Assembly: GCF_000021805.1 (NCBI RefSeq)
Contig: NC_011726.1
Span: 62,001-126,000, forward strand
Length of the DNA stretch: 64,000 bases
Direction: 5' to 3'
DNA from: Rippkaea orientalis PCC 8801
Lineage (GTDB): Bacteria > Cyanobacteriota > Cyanobacteriia > Cyanobacteriales > Microcystaceae
Part shown: positions 18,859-27,984 of the stretch, piece after piece
Numbering within the stretch: position 1 is the first letter of the stretch
Layout of the letters: every line of letters starts with the position of its first letter
Program-made: the position numbers and the translations under genes
The notes under the pieces: generated by a model
Database searches by the model: none
What the model was told of the DNA's origin: nothing
The model's input: the letters and a program-made list of their open reading frames with translations, nothing else

Positions 18859-20700
18859 TTAGCATTCTTTTTTGAAATGGAGTTCTTTTTTAATCGGTTG
18901 TTTTTGATCCGCAGGAACGGTTCTTTCATCCATAAAATAAATTTCTAGGCTTTTTAATTTTTTATCTCTTGTATGATTCGTATTCCACTGATTACATAAA
19001 TATTCAGCAAAGTGGGGATACAGTTTTTGCCCCATGGCACGATTGAGATTGATGAAATAAACCCGCCATTGTATGGTTTGATAAAGGTTTTGTCGTTGTT
19101 TTAGGGTGGGTTTTTCCCATCGAATGGGGCTGTTTTCATTGAGGAGATTAACCTCGGTTCCGTCATTGAGTTTCCCGACAATAACGTGCCATCCATCATC
19201 CCTAGGGGGGGCGGGGGCAAAAATACTCCAAGACTGATCTAAACGGGTTAGATAGCTAATGATATTAATTGCTTGAAAGGTTCTTTTGGTAAAGATTTTA
19301 TGGGTAGTGTTAATCCAATCATCTTTAAAGGGACGACGGTAAACGGTTTGATCAACAAAGCTTTTTAAGTTCCATAGGGTGGTTAAAAACAGTAACAGTA
19401 GTGTGACAATATTTAGGGGTAATGAGTTATTAATTTCCAGAGGACGGAACGGGAAGGGTTTTGTAAAATTTCCGGCAAATTTTCGATTAGAGGCAATGGT
19501 TTCATAGAATTTTGTGCCTCCTGTTTTGATGGGTTGCCAACGCAGAATAGGGGTGATAAATTGAAAAATAGGAGATAAGCTACAAACATAAATAATGCCT
19601 TCAAATTTGAAATAACGATTTCCTTGCCAATCTACGATAACCCAGGAATTTTGGGCAAGCATATCGCTATAAATTGACTCGTTATCTTGGGCAACTAATA
19701 AAGGGGTTCCGGGTAAAATTAAAAATGTCCGAATTAAATGAACGACTTTTTTACAAAACCCGCAATCTTGATCATAATAAATGATTAATCCTTCTCGTTG
19801 GGGGGTCTTTAATTGATGGGCTATTTTATCCCATACCGGAGTAGGAATTAAGGCTAACCAATTGACCATACTAAGGTAACTTAAAACCCCAATAGAAAAG
19901 GATAATTCAAAGCCAATATGTAATAAAATAAAAGAAATAATAGCTAAACAACGCCAAAAGGTTGTTCGCCAAGGGATAAAGATCATAAAGGGGGCAACCC
20001 ATTCAAAAATTAGGGCTGAAAAGGTAAGAAATTGTAATAATGGTAAGGGAAATCCTAATAACAATTGACCTAATTCTGTGACGTATTGATCAAAGCTTAG
20101 GGAATAATAAACGGCTTCCCCATTAGGCCACCAAATTTCACTTTTGGTTTTATAAGCGGCTGACCAAGTATAAATAAAAATCAGTTGCACTAAAAAAGCA
20201 ACAGTTGCCCCACTAATGACCTGTTTGGGGAGAGGTTTCTGGGAAGAATTAAGGGCACTATCGATGGAATAAGCGGCTCCTAATGGTAAGAACATTGCCC
20301 AAAAAAGCATGGCGCGTAAGACATCGTCTCCGGCAAAAATCAAGGCAGGATTGCGATTTTGGACAGAAATATTAAACGCCCAAGTAGCAATAGTGGCTAG
20401 TCGAGTTCGATAACCAACTAACATGGCTATTGCTATCAAAAAAGCTAAAATAAATAGGACAATTTGAAATAAATAATTCCCACTTATCAGATGAAAAGAC
20501 CAATACCAAGGGTGTAGTAATTCTTTGGTTAATGCCTCTCTAGGCATCACTCCAGCATCGCTATAATGGTCAGTTAATCCCCTAGCTCGACTGATTAAAT
20601 CAGTCATAACAACCAAGGCTAAACCTATCCGAAAAATCCCTAATGATCTTAAGTCTAAGGCGAAAATTTCCTTTAGTTTAGAGAATAATTTATTATTCAT
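18859..20700 (-). CDS. HTTM domain protein fused to DCC1-like thiol-disulfide oxidoreductase domain (DUF393)
   Basis: 613 aa. Residues about 10-290 hold several membrane helices in the HTTM pattern (horizontally transferred transmembrane, related to vitamin-K-dependent gamma-carboxylase: 'SLGIFRIGLALVVMTDLISR', 'QNRNPALIFAGDDVLRAMLF'). Residues about 303-420 are a DCC/DUF393 domain with YYDQDCGFCKK (Cys313, Cys316), a thioredoxin-like CxxC site. A further membrane helix near 435 and a C-terminal soluble part ('RLDQSWSIFAPAPPRDDGWH') follow. Only 2 bp separate it from the upstream SGNH-like gene, so they form a pair. The chemistry performed is unknown. Confidence 0.82.
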   Translation of the reverse strand: MNNKLFSKLKEIFALDLRSLGIFRIGLALVVMTDLISRARGLTDHYSDAGVMPREALTKELLHPWYWSFHLISGNYLFQIVLFILAFLIAIAMLVGYRTRLATIATWAFNISVQNRNPALIFAGDDVLRAMLFWAMFLPLGAAYSIDSALNSSQKPLPKQVISGATVAFLVQLIFIYTWSAAYKTKSEIWWPNGEAVYYSLSFDQYVTELGQLLLGFPLPLLQFLTFSALIFEWVAPFMIFIPWRTTFWRCLAIISFILLHIGFELSFSIGVLSYLSMVNWLALIPTPVWDKIAHQLKTPQREGLIIYYDQDCGFCKKVVHLIRTFLILPGTPLLVAQDNESIYSDMLAQNSWVIVDWQGNRYFKFEGIIYVCSLSPIFQFITPILRWQPIKTGGTKFYETIASNRKFAGNFTKPFPFRPLEINNSLPLNIVTLLLLFLTTLWNLKSFVDQTVYRRPFKDDWINTTHKIFTKRTFQAINIISYLTRLDQSWSIFAPAPPRDDGWHVIVGKLNDGTEVNLLNENSPIRWEKPTLKQRQNLYQTIQWRVYFINLNRAMGQKLYPHFAEYLCNQWNTNHTRDKKLKSLEIYFMDERTVPADQKQPIKKELHFKKEC

Positions 20701-20702
20701 TA

Positions 20703-21686
20703 TTAGAGATGTTTTTGTTGAGTTCTGACTTCATTTAAAGTATCTTTTTTTGATAAAACCTGTAAGTCTTGAAGCACAGGTTTAAGTTGCTCCGCTAGTT
20801 GTTGAGATCTCAGTTTTCTGGCTTCTAAAACTAAGTGGTGATGGGTATCAGCAAATAACCGAGAATCAGTTTGTAAATTGTAGGATGTTTTATCATAAAC
20901 AAGGGGGGCAATTTTACTGAGTTCTTGGCTAATTTTTTTCATGTTCCCGACAGTTTGTTTGTCGGTACTAGCATAGACCCAAGGTAAGGATAACACTAAC
21001 GTTGCGCCCTTGGCTTCTACTTCTGTCCGAAATTGAGTAATACGGGCGATCGCATGGGGAGAGATGGATTTTTCTATCGTCCATTGCCACCATTTTCCTT
21101 TACGATATTTAACCGTGCTAGGATCGCCTTGTTCTGTCAAAGGGTCAGAATAATAGCCCGTCATACGACCCTTTTCTACTAAGTCTACCGAAGATTTAGC
21201 GATCGCTCTGAGGGTAGGGACTCCTTGCATCCAAAAAGTATGAACCAATTCTTTGAGAGGAACTCCTCCGAGTCCGGGTTCTCCGATGGCAATACCAAAG
21301 GGGGCCGAACGGTCTAGCAACCCATCTTCATCGAGTAAAATGAGATCTTCGGGAATTAATAATACAATATCCCCAGGACGCACTGTTTTAAGGATACTCG
21401 GAAGAATGACATTGAGTCCCACCGGTCCATCTAACCCCATATTTAAGACGGGGATGCCTAATTTTTCTTGGAGAACTTGAGAGTTAATGGAATGATGGGC
21501 TCCCGATCCGCCTAAAATAATTAATCTAGGGGTAGTTTGGACTTGGGCAGCTAAAGCCAATTTTTCGAGATACATGGCTCTTAACCAGCTTAATTCCCCA
21601 CCAAAGTAGACATTATAAATGAAGCCTAAAGACCAAGTCGTACCAGCAGCGATGATCCAAGGAGCAAGTTTTAACGGTTTCCACAT
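20703..21686 (-). CDS. Membrane-anchored SGNH-hydrolase-like protein
   Basis: 327 aa. One N-terminal membrane segment (about 8-28) then an extracytoplasmic domain opening with RLIILGGSGAHHSIN (candidate nucleophile Ser61), 'NMGLDGPVGLNVILPSILK' (block with Gly/Asn), and near residue 280 'ADTHHHLV', a DxxH-like catalytic block. This pattern fits the SGNH/GDSL-like (DUF1574/AlgX-like) proteins that acylate or deacylate sugars. It is transcribed just ahead of the HTTM-DCC gene. No substrate evidence. Confidence 0.65.
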   Translation of the reverse strand: MWKPLKLAPWIIAAGTTWSLGFIYNVYFGGELSWLRAMYLEKLALAAQVQTTPRLIILGGSGAHHSINSQVLQEKLGIPVLNMGLDGPVGLNVILPSILKTVRPGDIVLLIPEDLILLDEDGLLDRSAPFGIAIGEPGLGGVPLKELVHTFWMQGVPTLRAIAKSSVDLVEKGRMTGYYSDPLTEQGDPSTVKYRKGKWWQWTIEKSISPHAIARITQFRTEVEAKGATLVLSLPWVYASTDKQTVGNMKKISQELSKIAPLVYDKTSYNLQTDSRLFADTHHHLVLEARKLRSQQLAEQLKPVLQDLQVLSKKDTLNEVRTQQKHL

Positions 21687-21739
21687 AAGCTCAGGAAATG
21701 TTATACATGGTTTAAGTTTAACTAAATCAAAACCTCTTG

Positions 21740-23554
21740 ATGAACAGAATTAGGAATCGATTTTCTTGGGTAATTATAGCGGCTGGAGTGTTGTTTTCAT
21801 TATTTTTACTCTGGCAAGTTCCTGATGGGGTCTATTTTAGTGGGGATGGTGGACTCAAAGCTTTATTAGCGCAACAATTGAGTTCAGGACAATTTCGCAT
21901 TGATTTAATTCCCCCTCAAGCAGACTGGGTACGTCAGCTTTGGAGAGGAGGATTTTATCCCTATGAACCCCCTTTTGCTTATTATCTTAATGATAAATAT
22001 TATATTACTTTTCCCTTTCCTTTTTCTTTGGTTACTGCTCCCTTCTATGCTGCTTTTGGGTTTCGGGGACTGTATCTAGTTCCTTTGCTATCCACTTGGA
22101 CTATTTGGCTTACTTTTAAAGTCTTTTGTCAACGGTTAAACTGGAATGAAGTCAATCAAAGTTTAGCTTTATTTTTCTTGATTTTTACGTCTAATTTGAC
22201 TTTATATAGTGCTATGTATTGGGAGCATACATTAGCCGTTGCTTTTTGTTTTATTGGGATGATTATGTTATTGATTCCCAAAAATTCAGCCAATTTTTCA
22301 GCTAAAGAGGCTATCTTAAGTGGATTTTTCATAGGGTTATCCGCTTGGGTGCGATCAGAATTTTTAGCGATGGTGGCAACTCTAGCTTTTATTGTTGCTA
22401 TCTTGTCTTTTTTAAATTATCAACCTGGGCAAAAAATTCGAGATAAATTAGAATTGCAAGAAATTACTTTTATTGGGAAACATCCTCTAGCATTTGGGAT
22501 TAGTATGTTCTCAACTGTTGGCTTGTTTTTTATTTGTAATAAGTTAATTTATGGTAATTTTTTAGGGATTCATGCGTTACAAATTGTTGAAGAATTTTCT
22601 CTAATTAGAAGATTAACAGAAGCTTGGGAAAGTTTTATCGAAATTTTTGTTTCATTCTTTCACTATTTTCCCATAGCTATTTTCAGTTTACTCTATTTAT
22701 TCTTGTTGTTGATAACTCTTTTATCTCGAAGAATCAACTCTAAAACTGCTAGTTTTTTTGTTGTCTTATTATTTTTATTCACAGTTACATTTTTCCTGAT
22801 AAATAGAGACTTAAACACGATTAAAACTATCATTAAATCCTGGGGTATTTTAGTTCTAATCTCTGCCATTTGGCTGTGGCTTTGTCGAGAAGCTAAGATA
22901 CAATTAAATAGCCGAATGATCCTATTTTATTTAATGGGATTAATTTTTACAATTGGAGTAGCTTTATTAGTGGATTCAGGATCGGATGAAATTGCTGTTG
23001 GTGGTAAACAATGGGGGCCGAGATACTTATTGATTCTATTACCCTTTTTTACCGTGCTTGTTGTTCAACAGATGAACATCCTAAAAGATAAAAACGAAAC
23101 TCTAGTCTATTATTCTAGCTTATTTATGGTATCGATTTTTGTGGTTTTGGGACTGCACCAAAATCTGTATCAAGGAACCGTATTTTTTGCTAAATCTCAT
23201 CAAGGAGTTTCCCCCACCCTAGAAACATTAGAGAAAAGTCCCCATCAGTCTATTATTGTTTCTCACCAATATGCAGCCCAGATGTTAGAATCGTCTTTAG
23301 GAGGAGAAAAATTTTTCTTTAGGACAGAAGATAACCAAAAGTTGTTACAATTAAGTCAAGCTTTAGTTCAACAAAACCAATCGGGATTTATCTATGTTTG
23401 CTATCCTTACCATAAATGTAAAATTGCTGAGAGTCTTACTGAAAATTTACAGTTGACTGATGAACAGAAAAACTTAACGATTCAATTCAAAGATTTAGGA
23501 ACCATTGGGAAGTATCCTCTCTATGAAGGAAAAATTATCCTAAAAACCAGTTAA
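21740..23554 (+). CDS. Polytopic GT-C-like glycosyltransferase
   Basis: 604 aa from ATG 21740 (a TTG at 21737 merely adds one residue). About ten to twelve membrane helices; the first loop contains 'SGDGGLKALLAQQLSSGQFRI' with an acidic Asp as in GT-C (GT39/83-like) enzymes that use lipid-linked sugars at the outer face, and a C-terminal soluble tail. 'GGKQWGPRYLLILLPFFTVLV' late in the protein is also common to this group. It faces away from the SGNH-like gene (53 bp between starts). Donor and acceptor unknown. Confidence 0.7.
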   Translation: MNRIRNRFSWVIIAAGVLFSLFLLWQVPDGVYFSGDGGLKALLAQQLSSGQFRIDLIPPQADWVRQLWRGGFYPYEPPFAYYLNDKYYITFPFPFSLVTAPFYAAFGFRGLYLVPLLSTWTIWLTFKVFCQRLNWNEVNQSLALFFLIFTSNLTLYSAMYWEHTLAVAFCFIGMIMLLIPKNSANFSAKEAILSGFFIGLSAWVRSEFLAMVATLAFIVAILSFLNYQPGQKIRDKLELQEITFIGKHPLAFGISMFSTVGLFFICNKLIYGNFLGIHALQIVEEFSLIRRLTEAWESFIEIFVSFFHYFPIAIFSLLYLFLLLITLLSRRINSKTASFFVVLLFLFTVTFFLINRDLNTIKTIIKSWGILVLISAIWLWLCREAKIQLNSRMILFYLMGLIFTIGVALLVDSGSDEIAVGGKQWGPRYLLILLPFFTVLVVQQMNILKDKNETLVYYSSLFMVSIFVVLGLHQNLYQGTVFFAKSHQGVSPTLETLEKSPHQSIIVSHQYAAQMLESSLGGEKFFFRTEDNQKLLQLSQALVQQNQSGFIYVCYPYHKCKIAESLTENLQLTDEQKNLTIQFKDLGTIGKYPLYEGKIILKTS

Positions 23555-23641
23555 CTCTGTTTAAAACTATCTAAATTCTAAAGTTTTTTGATGGTTTTTT
23601 ATCACTATCCCATTCAATAATTCAACGTCTAATTACTAAAC

Positions 23642-24100
23642 ATGATTCAACCAACTGACTCAAAAACCATGATTGACGAGATCACCTATAATGGACAAGT
23701 TTTAGCGATGATTCTTCCCGCAGAATTTCGGCAACCGGGTATTCATTTTTTTACCCCCGATAGCTTTTCCCAACAGTTAGCTTACATGAGACATCCTGAA
23801 GGTAAAACAATTAAACCTCATGTTCACAAACAAGTCCGTCGAGAAGTCTTCTATACCCAAGAAGTTTTATTAATTAGACGAGGAAAACTACGGGTTGACT
23901 TTTATACCGACGAGCAGGAATATTTAGAAAGTCGTATCCTCAAAGCAGGAGATGTTATTTTATTAATTAAAGGGGGTCATGGGTTTGAAGTCCTAGAAGA
24001 ATTAGAAATGATTGAAGTTAAACAAGGCCCCTACGTTGGTGATAATGACAAAACCCGGTTTTCTGGAATTGATGCTGACCAAGTTAAATTAATTCAATAG
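23642..24100 (+). CDS. Cupin-fold protein in glycan cluster
   Basis: 152 aa single-domain protein; residues about 40-125 form a cupin with PHVHKQVRR (two His), 'LLIRRGKLRVDFYTDEQ' and 'VILLIKGGHGFEVLEELEM'. The metal-binding residues seem to be HxH plus a later His (GGHGF). The next gene, 5 bp on, is a DegT aminotransferase, so a role in nucleotide-sugar modification is plausible, as with sugar isomerases of the cupin type. Start ATG 23642; a second Met lies at 23669. Confidence 0.7.
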   Translation: MIQPTDSKTMIDEITYNGQVLAMILPAEFRQPGIHFFTPDSFSQQLAYMRHPEGKTIKPHVHKQVRREVFYTQEVLLIRRGKLRVDFYTDEQEYLESRILKAGDVILLIKGGHGFEVLEELEMIEVKQGPYVGDNDKTRFSGIDADQVKLIQ

Positions 24101-24105
24101 AAATT

Positions 24106-25221
24106 ATGACAGATTTTATTCCCGTCAATGAACCCCTTCTAAATGGCAAAGAAAAAGAATATCTTAACGAATGTATTGATACAGGTTGGATTTCTTCAGA
24201 AGGACCGTTTGTCAAAAAATTTGAGGCTGATTTTGCTCAAGTTGTTGGAAGAAAGCACGCAATTTCTGTCTGTAATGGTTCGGTTGCTCTAGATGCTGCT
24301 ATTGTTGCTTTAGGGATTCAAGAAGGGGATGAAGTGATTCTTCCCACCTTTACCATTATCTCCTGTGGAGCAGCAATTGTTAGAGCAGGAGCTATTCCCG
24401 TTGTGGTGGACTCTGACCCCCACACTTGGAATATGGATATTGACCAGATAGAAGCGAAAATTAGTCCCAAAACTAAAGCAATTATGGTAGTTCATATCTA
24501 TGGTTTACCCGTCGATATGACTCCCGTTTTAGAATTAGCTAATCAATATGGGTTAACCGTCATTGAAGATGCAGCAGAAATGCACGGTCAAACCTATAAA
24601 AATAAACCCTGTGGAAGCTTTGGAGATATTAGTACTTTTAGCTTTTATCCTAACAAACATATTACCACGGGAGAGGGAGGTATGATTGTTACCGATGATG
24701 ATACCTTCGCTGAAAAATGTCGCTCCTTGCGGAATCTTTGTTTTCAACCTCAAAAACGCTTTATTCATGAAGAATTGGGGTGGAATTTTCGCTTTACGAA
24801 TTTACAAGCGGCCGTGGGACTGGCCCAGTTAGAAAGATTAGCAGAATTTGTCCAACGAAAGCGTCGTATGGGAGAACTTTATACAGAACTATTATCGGGT
24901 ATTTCTGGACTACAATTACCCTTAGCAAAGACAGATTATGCTGATAATATTTACTGGGTTTATGGAATTGTTTTAAGCGACGAAATTCCTTTTGATGCTA
25001 CCGAAGCAATGGAAAAATTACGTCAGCAAAAGATAGGAACTCGTCCGTTTTTTTGGTGTATGCACGAACAACCGATTTTTCACAAAATGGGGTTATTAAC
25101 TAATGAATCTTGTCCCGTAGCAGAAAGATTAGCGCGTCGTGGGTTTTATATTCCTAGCGGTTTAGCATTAACTGAAGAACAAATTGAACAAGTTGCTAAC
25201 GCAGTTAAGAGGATTTTTTAG
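24106..25221 (+). CDS. DegT/DnrJ/EryC1/StrS sugar aminotransferase
   Basis: 371 aa PLP enzyme. The motif SFYPNKHITTGEGGM carries the Schiff-base Lys (near residue 184), preceded by 'VIEDAAEMHGQTYKNKPCG' with the conserved Asp. Members aminate keto-sugars on nucleotide carriers for lipopolysaccharide O-chains or secondary metabolites. Spaced 5 bp from the cupin gene and 9 bp from the following GT-C protein, so the three are co-transcribed. The keto-sugar substrate cannot be read from sequence. Confidence 0.9.
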   Translation: MTDFIPVNEPLLNGKEKEYLNECIDTGWISSEGPFVKKFEADFAQVVGRKHAISVCNGSVALDAAIVALGIQEGDEVILPTFTIISCGAAIVRAGAIPVVVDSDPHTWNMDIDQIEAKISPKTKAIMVVHIYGLPVDMTPVLELANQYGLTVIEDAAEMHGQTYKNKPCGSFGDISTFSFYPNKHITTGEGGMIVTDDDTFAEKCRSLRNLCFQPQKRFIHEELGWNFRFTNLQAAVGLAQLERLAEFVQRKRRMGELYTELLSGISGLQLPLAKTDYADNIYWVYGIVLSDEIPFDATEAMEKLRQQKIGTRPFFWCMHEQPIFHKMGLLTNESCPVAERLARRGFYIPSGLALTEEQIEQVANAVKRIF

Positions 25222-25230
25222 ATAAAATTC

Positions 25231-26631
25231 ATGAATAATTATCCTCAATTTTATCATAAATTTAATGATATATTGATGATTATATTAGGGATATCTCTTC
25301 CTCCTCTACTGGTTAAATTTATTCCAGCTTATTATTATGGGGATATTGAGATTTTTCGTCGATGGGGAGATTGTTGGGGAGAGAATATTTATAGTCTTTG
25401 TAAAGCGGATTATCCAGTTATAGGGATTAGTTTAACTGCTGGTATTATCCATCATATTAAAGACATTTTTAAGACTTCTGACCCAGAGATTATAACTCAA
25501 CTATTTCGCTATTTCTTAGCTGTGTTTGATGCTTTTAATTTTTTATTATTTGTTTACTTGTCCTCTTTGATGAGGTTTGGTTTTCCTATCTTCATTGCAC
25601 TTCTATTACTCCTTGTTCCGTCTACTTGGATAGGAACTGCAGTTTGGGGTCAAATTGATGGTTGTTCTTTATTTTTTTGTTTGCTTTTTATAATTTGTTT
25701 AATCAAATCTTGGCTAACTCATAATTTATCAGTTAATATTTATATTAGTACTGTATGGTTAAGTTTGGGAAGTTTAAGTTTATCTCTCTATATCTTAACG
25801 AAACAACTCGGTATATTTTCTATTTTTTTTATTATATTTTTATTCATAGTTACTAGCGTTAAGCTATGGAATATTTTTAGCCAAAAAAGCGTTTATTTAT
25901 TGTTACTATTTTTTACTATTTTTAGTTTTTCTTTTTATCTAATTGATAGCTCTTTTGAAATCAAAAATTCTTTCTATTCTTCAAGCTATTGGTTTATTTT
26001 GACCGAAGCAAATATCCATAAATCGGTCATTTCGTGGAATGGGTTTAATCTGTGGATGTTCTTACCTGAAGATATGATGTCTTCAGATAAAATTACCTTA
26101 TTTTATTTCATGGGAAATCATAAAATTACTGTTTATCAAGCTGGAATAACTTTATACTCATTATTCATTAGTTTTATATTCATTACAGGATTTAGAAAAG
26201 TTCAAAAACTTTTAAAACAAACACAGAACACAGAATTATATCTCATTGCTTTATTATGTTTTTTCCTAGGACTTTCCTATCTTGGTTTTAATGTATTACT
26301 CACCGGAACCCATGAACGTTATCTCCATTTAGGGTATCCTTTCATTTTAATAGCAGTCATCTGGTTTTATTCTCAGGAAATAGGGTTCTCTGGGGTAGCA
26401 GTCATAGGCTGTTTTTTTTGTGCAACTTCCTACGGATTATTTGTTTATTCCATCATGAATCCCTTACCCAGACTGCTTTTCCCTTTCCAACGACATCAAT
26501 TTTTAGCCTCAATTCATCTATTTCTCTTACTTTTTTTGTTAGCAAAATGGATAGAAATTTGTCAAGGTACTCGACTCAACCGCAAAATTGATAGTGTTAT
26601 TAAAAGGTTTTTAAAAACTTATAATCCTTAA
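25231..26631 (+). CDS. Polytopic membrane protein, GT-C-like mannosyltransferase family
   Basis: 466 aa, about ten to twelve membrane helices, very AT-rich coding sequence (many TTT/ATT codons). The first loop 'YYGDIEIFRRWGDCWGENIY' with acidic residues after helix 1, and late 'GTHERYLHLGYPFILIAVIW' resemble the GT-C (ALG6/PIG-M-like) enzymes of bacteria. Probably adds a sugar from a polyprenyl donor outside the plasma membrane, as last gene of the GT-C, cupin, DegT run. Family assignment is tentative. Confidence 0.6.
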   Translation: MNNYPQFYHKFNDILMIILGISLPPLLVKFIPAYYYGDIEIFRRWGDCWGENIYSLCKADYPVIGISLTAGIIHHIKDIFKTSDPEIITQLFRYFLAVFDAFNFLLFVYLSSLMRFGFPIFIALLLLLVPSTWIGTAVWGQIDGCSLFFCLLFIICLIKSWLTHNLSVNIYISTVWLSLGSLSLSLYILTKQLGIFSIFFIIFLFIVTSVKLWNIFSQKSVYLLLLFFTIFSFSFYLIDSSFEIKNSFYSSSYWFILTEANIHKSVISWNGFNLWMFLPEDMMSSDKITLFYFMGNHKITVYQAGITLYSLFISFIFITGFRKVQKLLKQTQNTELYLIALLCFFLGLSYLGFNVLLTGTHERYLHLGYPFILIAVIWFYSQEIGFSGVAVIGCFFCATSYGLFVYSIMNPLPRLLFPFQRHQFLASIHLFLLLFLLAKWIEICQGTRLNRKIDSVIKRFLKTYNP

Positions 26632-26652
26632 AAATAACTGGTCTAATTCAGG

Positions 26653-27924
26653 TTAAATAGCTAACCCCGGAATCACTAACTGTTGTACTTTCTCTGTTGC
26701 GGTCTTTCTAACGTCTAATTGAGTATAATTATCCCATCCTTGCTGTAACATCCTAATCAAACCCCTGCCTAAATGATAGGACATATTGACGGGAACAGCA
26801 TTACCAATTTGTTTATATTGACTGGTTAAAGACCCGGTAAATTCCCACTCATCAGGAAAAGTTTGAACTCTAGCATATTCTCTAACCGTTAGAGGTCTAG
26901 TTTCGTCAGGATGACATCGTTCGGTTTGGGTTTGTGCGGGACTACAAGTAATGGTTAAACAAGGTTCATCCCACGATAACCGTTTAGCAAAACCTGTTCT
27001 ACCTCCTCCTTTAAAAAAGCTATTTTTCATGTATTTTTTTTGAGTTTCTAAAGGTAAATTTCTCCAATTTCCTCCAGAGGGAACCAATTCCATGATCGCT
27101 TTTTTTCGTTCATTATATTCAACTCCGATGGAGTCAGGACAGTTTTGTAATGCTTCTCTCAAGGAGATAGTATAGTTTTTGGGAGTAGGAAATAGTGCAG
27201 GAATAGCTAAATCGTTGCGAACAGCAATAATAACTACTCTTTCGCGTTTTTGAGGAACATCTAAAAATTGTGCGCTAACCACTTGATAACTAGGTTTGTA
27301 CCCTAATTCTTCTAAAGACTCTAACATAATAGAAAGGGTTTTTCCTTGTTGATGACTTAGTAACCCTCTAACATTTTCTGCTAAAGCGATTTTCGGTTGG
27401 ACTTCTGCTAAACAACGAGCAAATTCAAAAAATAAGGTTCCTCTTGTATCTTCAAATCCTTTTCCTTTTCCCGCATAACTAAACGCTTGACAAGGAAAAC
27501 CACCCGATACAATATCTATTTTACCCTGATAAGATCTAAAATCAATTTTAGTTACATCTTCTTGAAGAATTGGCCAATAAGGACGATTTTTTTGCAACGT
27601 ATTTACACAGTCTCTATCAATTTCTACCAATAATTCTGTTTTTAATCCTGCATTTTCTAATCCTAATGCCATTCCTCCACATCCAGCAAATAATTCAATA
27701 ACGCTTAACTCTGTTTTTTGGGAACTTTCTAACACTTTAAACCCTACTTCTTCAGATTGACCATGACAATTATCATAGACCCTCTGTAGTAAATCTATAT
27801 CAAATAAACGAATGTTGTTATGATTTTTTTCGCTTTTAATCAGTTTTTTCTTTTCCCACGTCCGAATTAAATCAGGAGAAATTCCTAATAATTCTGATGC
27901 TTGATTAATCGTTAATTTTTTCAT
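26653..27924 (-). CDS. C5 cytosine DNA methyltransferase with N-terminal MerR-like HTH
   Basis: 423 aa. Residues 3-50 form a MerR-type helix-turn-helix ('TINQASELLGISPDLIRTWE'). The C5 methyltransferase motifs follow in order: ELFAGCGGMALG (I), SGGFPCQAFSYAGKGKG (IV, catalytic Cys145), AENVRG (VI), QKRERVVI (VIII), then a target-recognition stretch and IGNAVPVN (X). Converts cytosine to 5-methylcytosine in a short site; from memory the late part resembles GGWCC/GGNCC-type enzymes, unproven. The gene for a probable restriction enzyme lies 60 bp upstream on the same strand. The HTH may repress the system's own promoter, as known for other N-terminally extended C5 methyltransferases. Confidence 0.9.
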   Translation of the reverse strand: MKKLTINQASELLGISPDLIRTWEKKKLIKSEKNHNNIRLFDIDLLQRVYDNCHGQSEEVGFKVLESSQKTELSVIELFAGCGGMALGLENAGLKTELLVEIDRDCVNTLQKNRPYWPILQEDVTKIDFRSYQGKIDIVSGGFPCQAFSYAGKGKGFEDTRGTLFFEFARCLAEVQPKIALAENVRGLLSHQQGKTLSIMLESLEELGYKPSYQVVSAQFLDVPQKRERVVIIAVRNDLAIPALFPTPKNYTISLREALQNCPDSIGVEYNERKKAIMELVPSGGNWRNLPLETQKKYMKNSFFKGGGRTGFAKRLSWDEPCLTITCSPAQTQTERCHPDETRPLTVREYARVQTFPDEWEFTGSLTSQYKQIGNAVPVNMSYHLGRGLIRMLQQGWDNYTQLDVRKTATEKVQQLVIPGLAI

Positions 27925-27984
27925 TGGTGATATTATATTTTTGAATTATCCTCAAGTAATTATACCTCACATTTAATTAACTGA

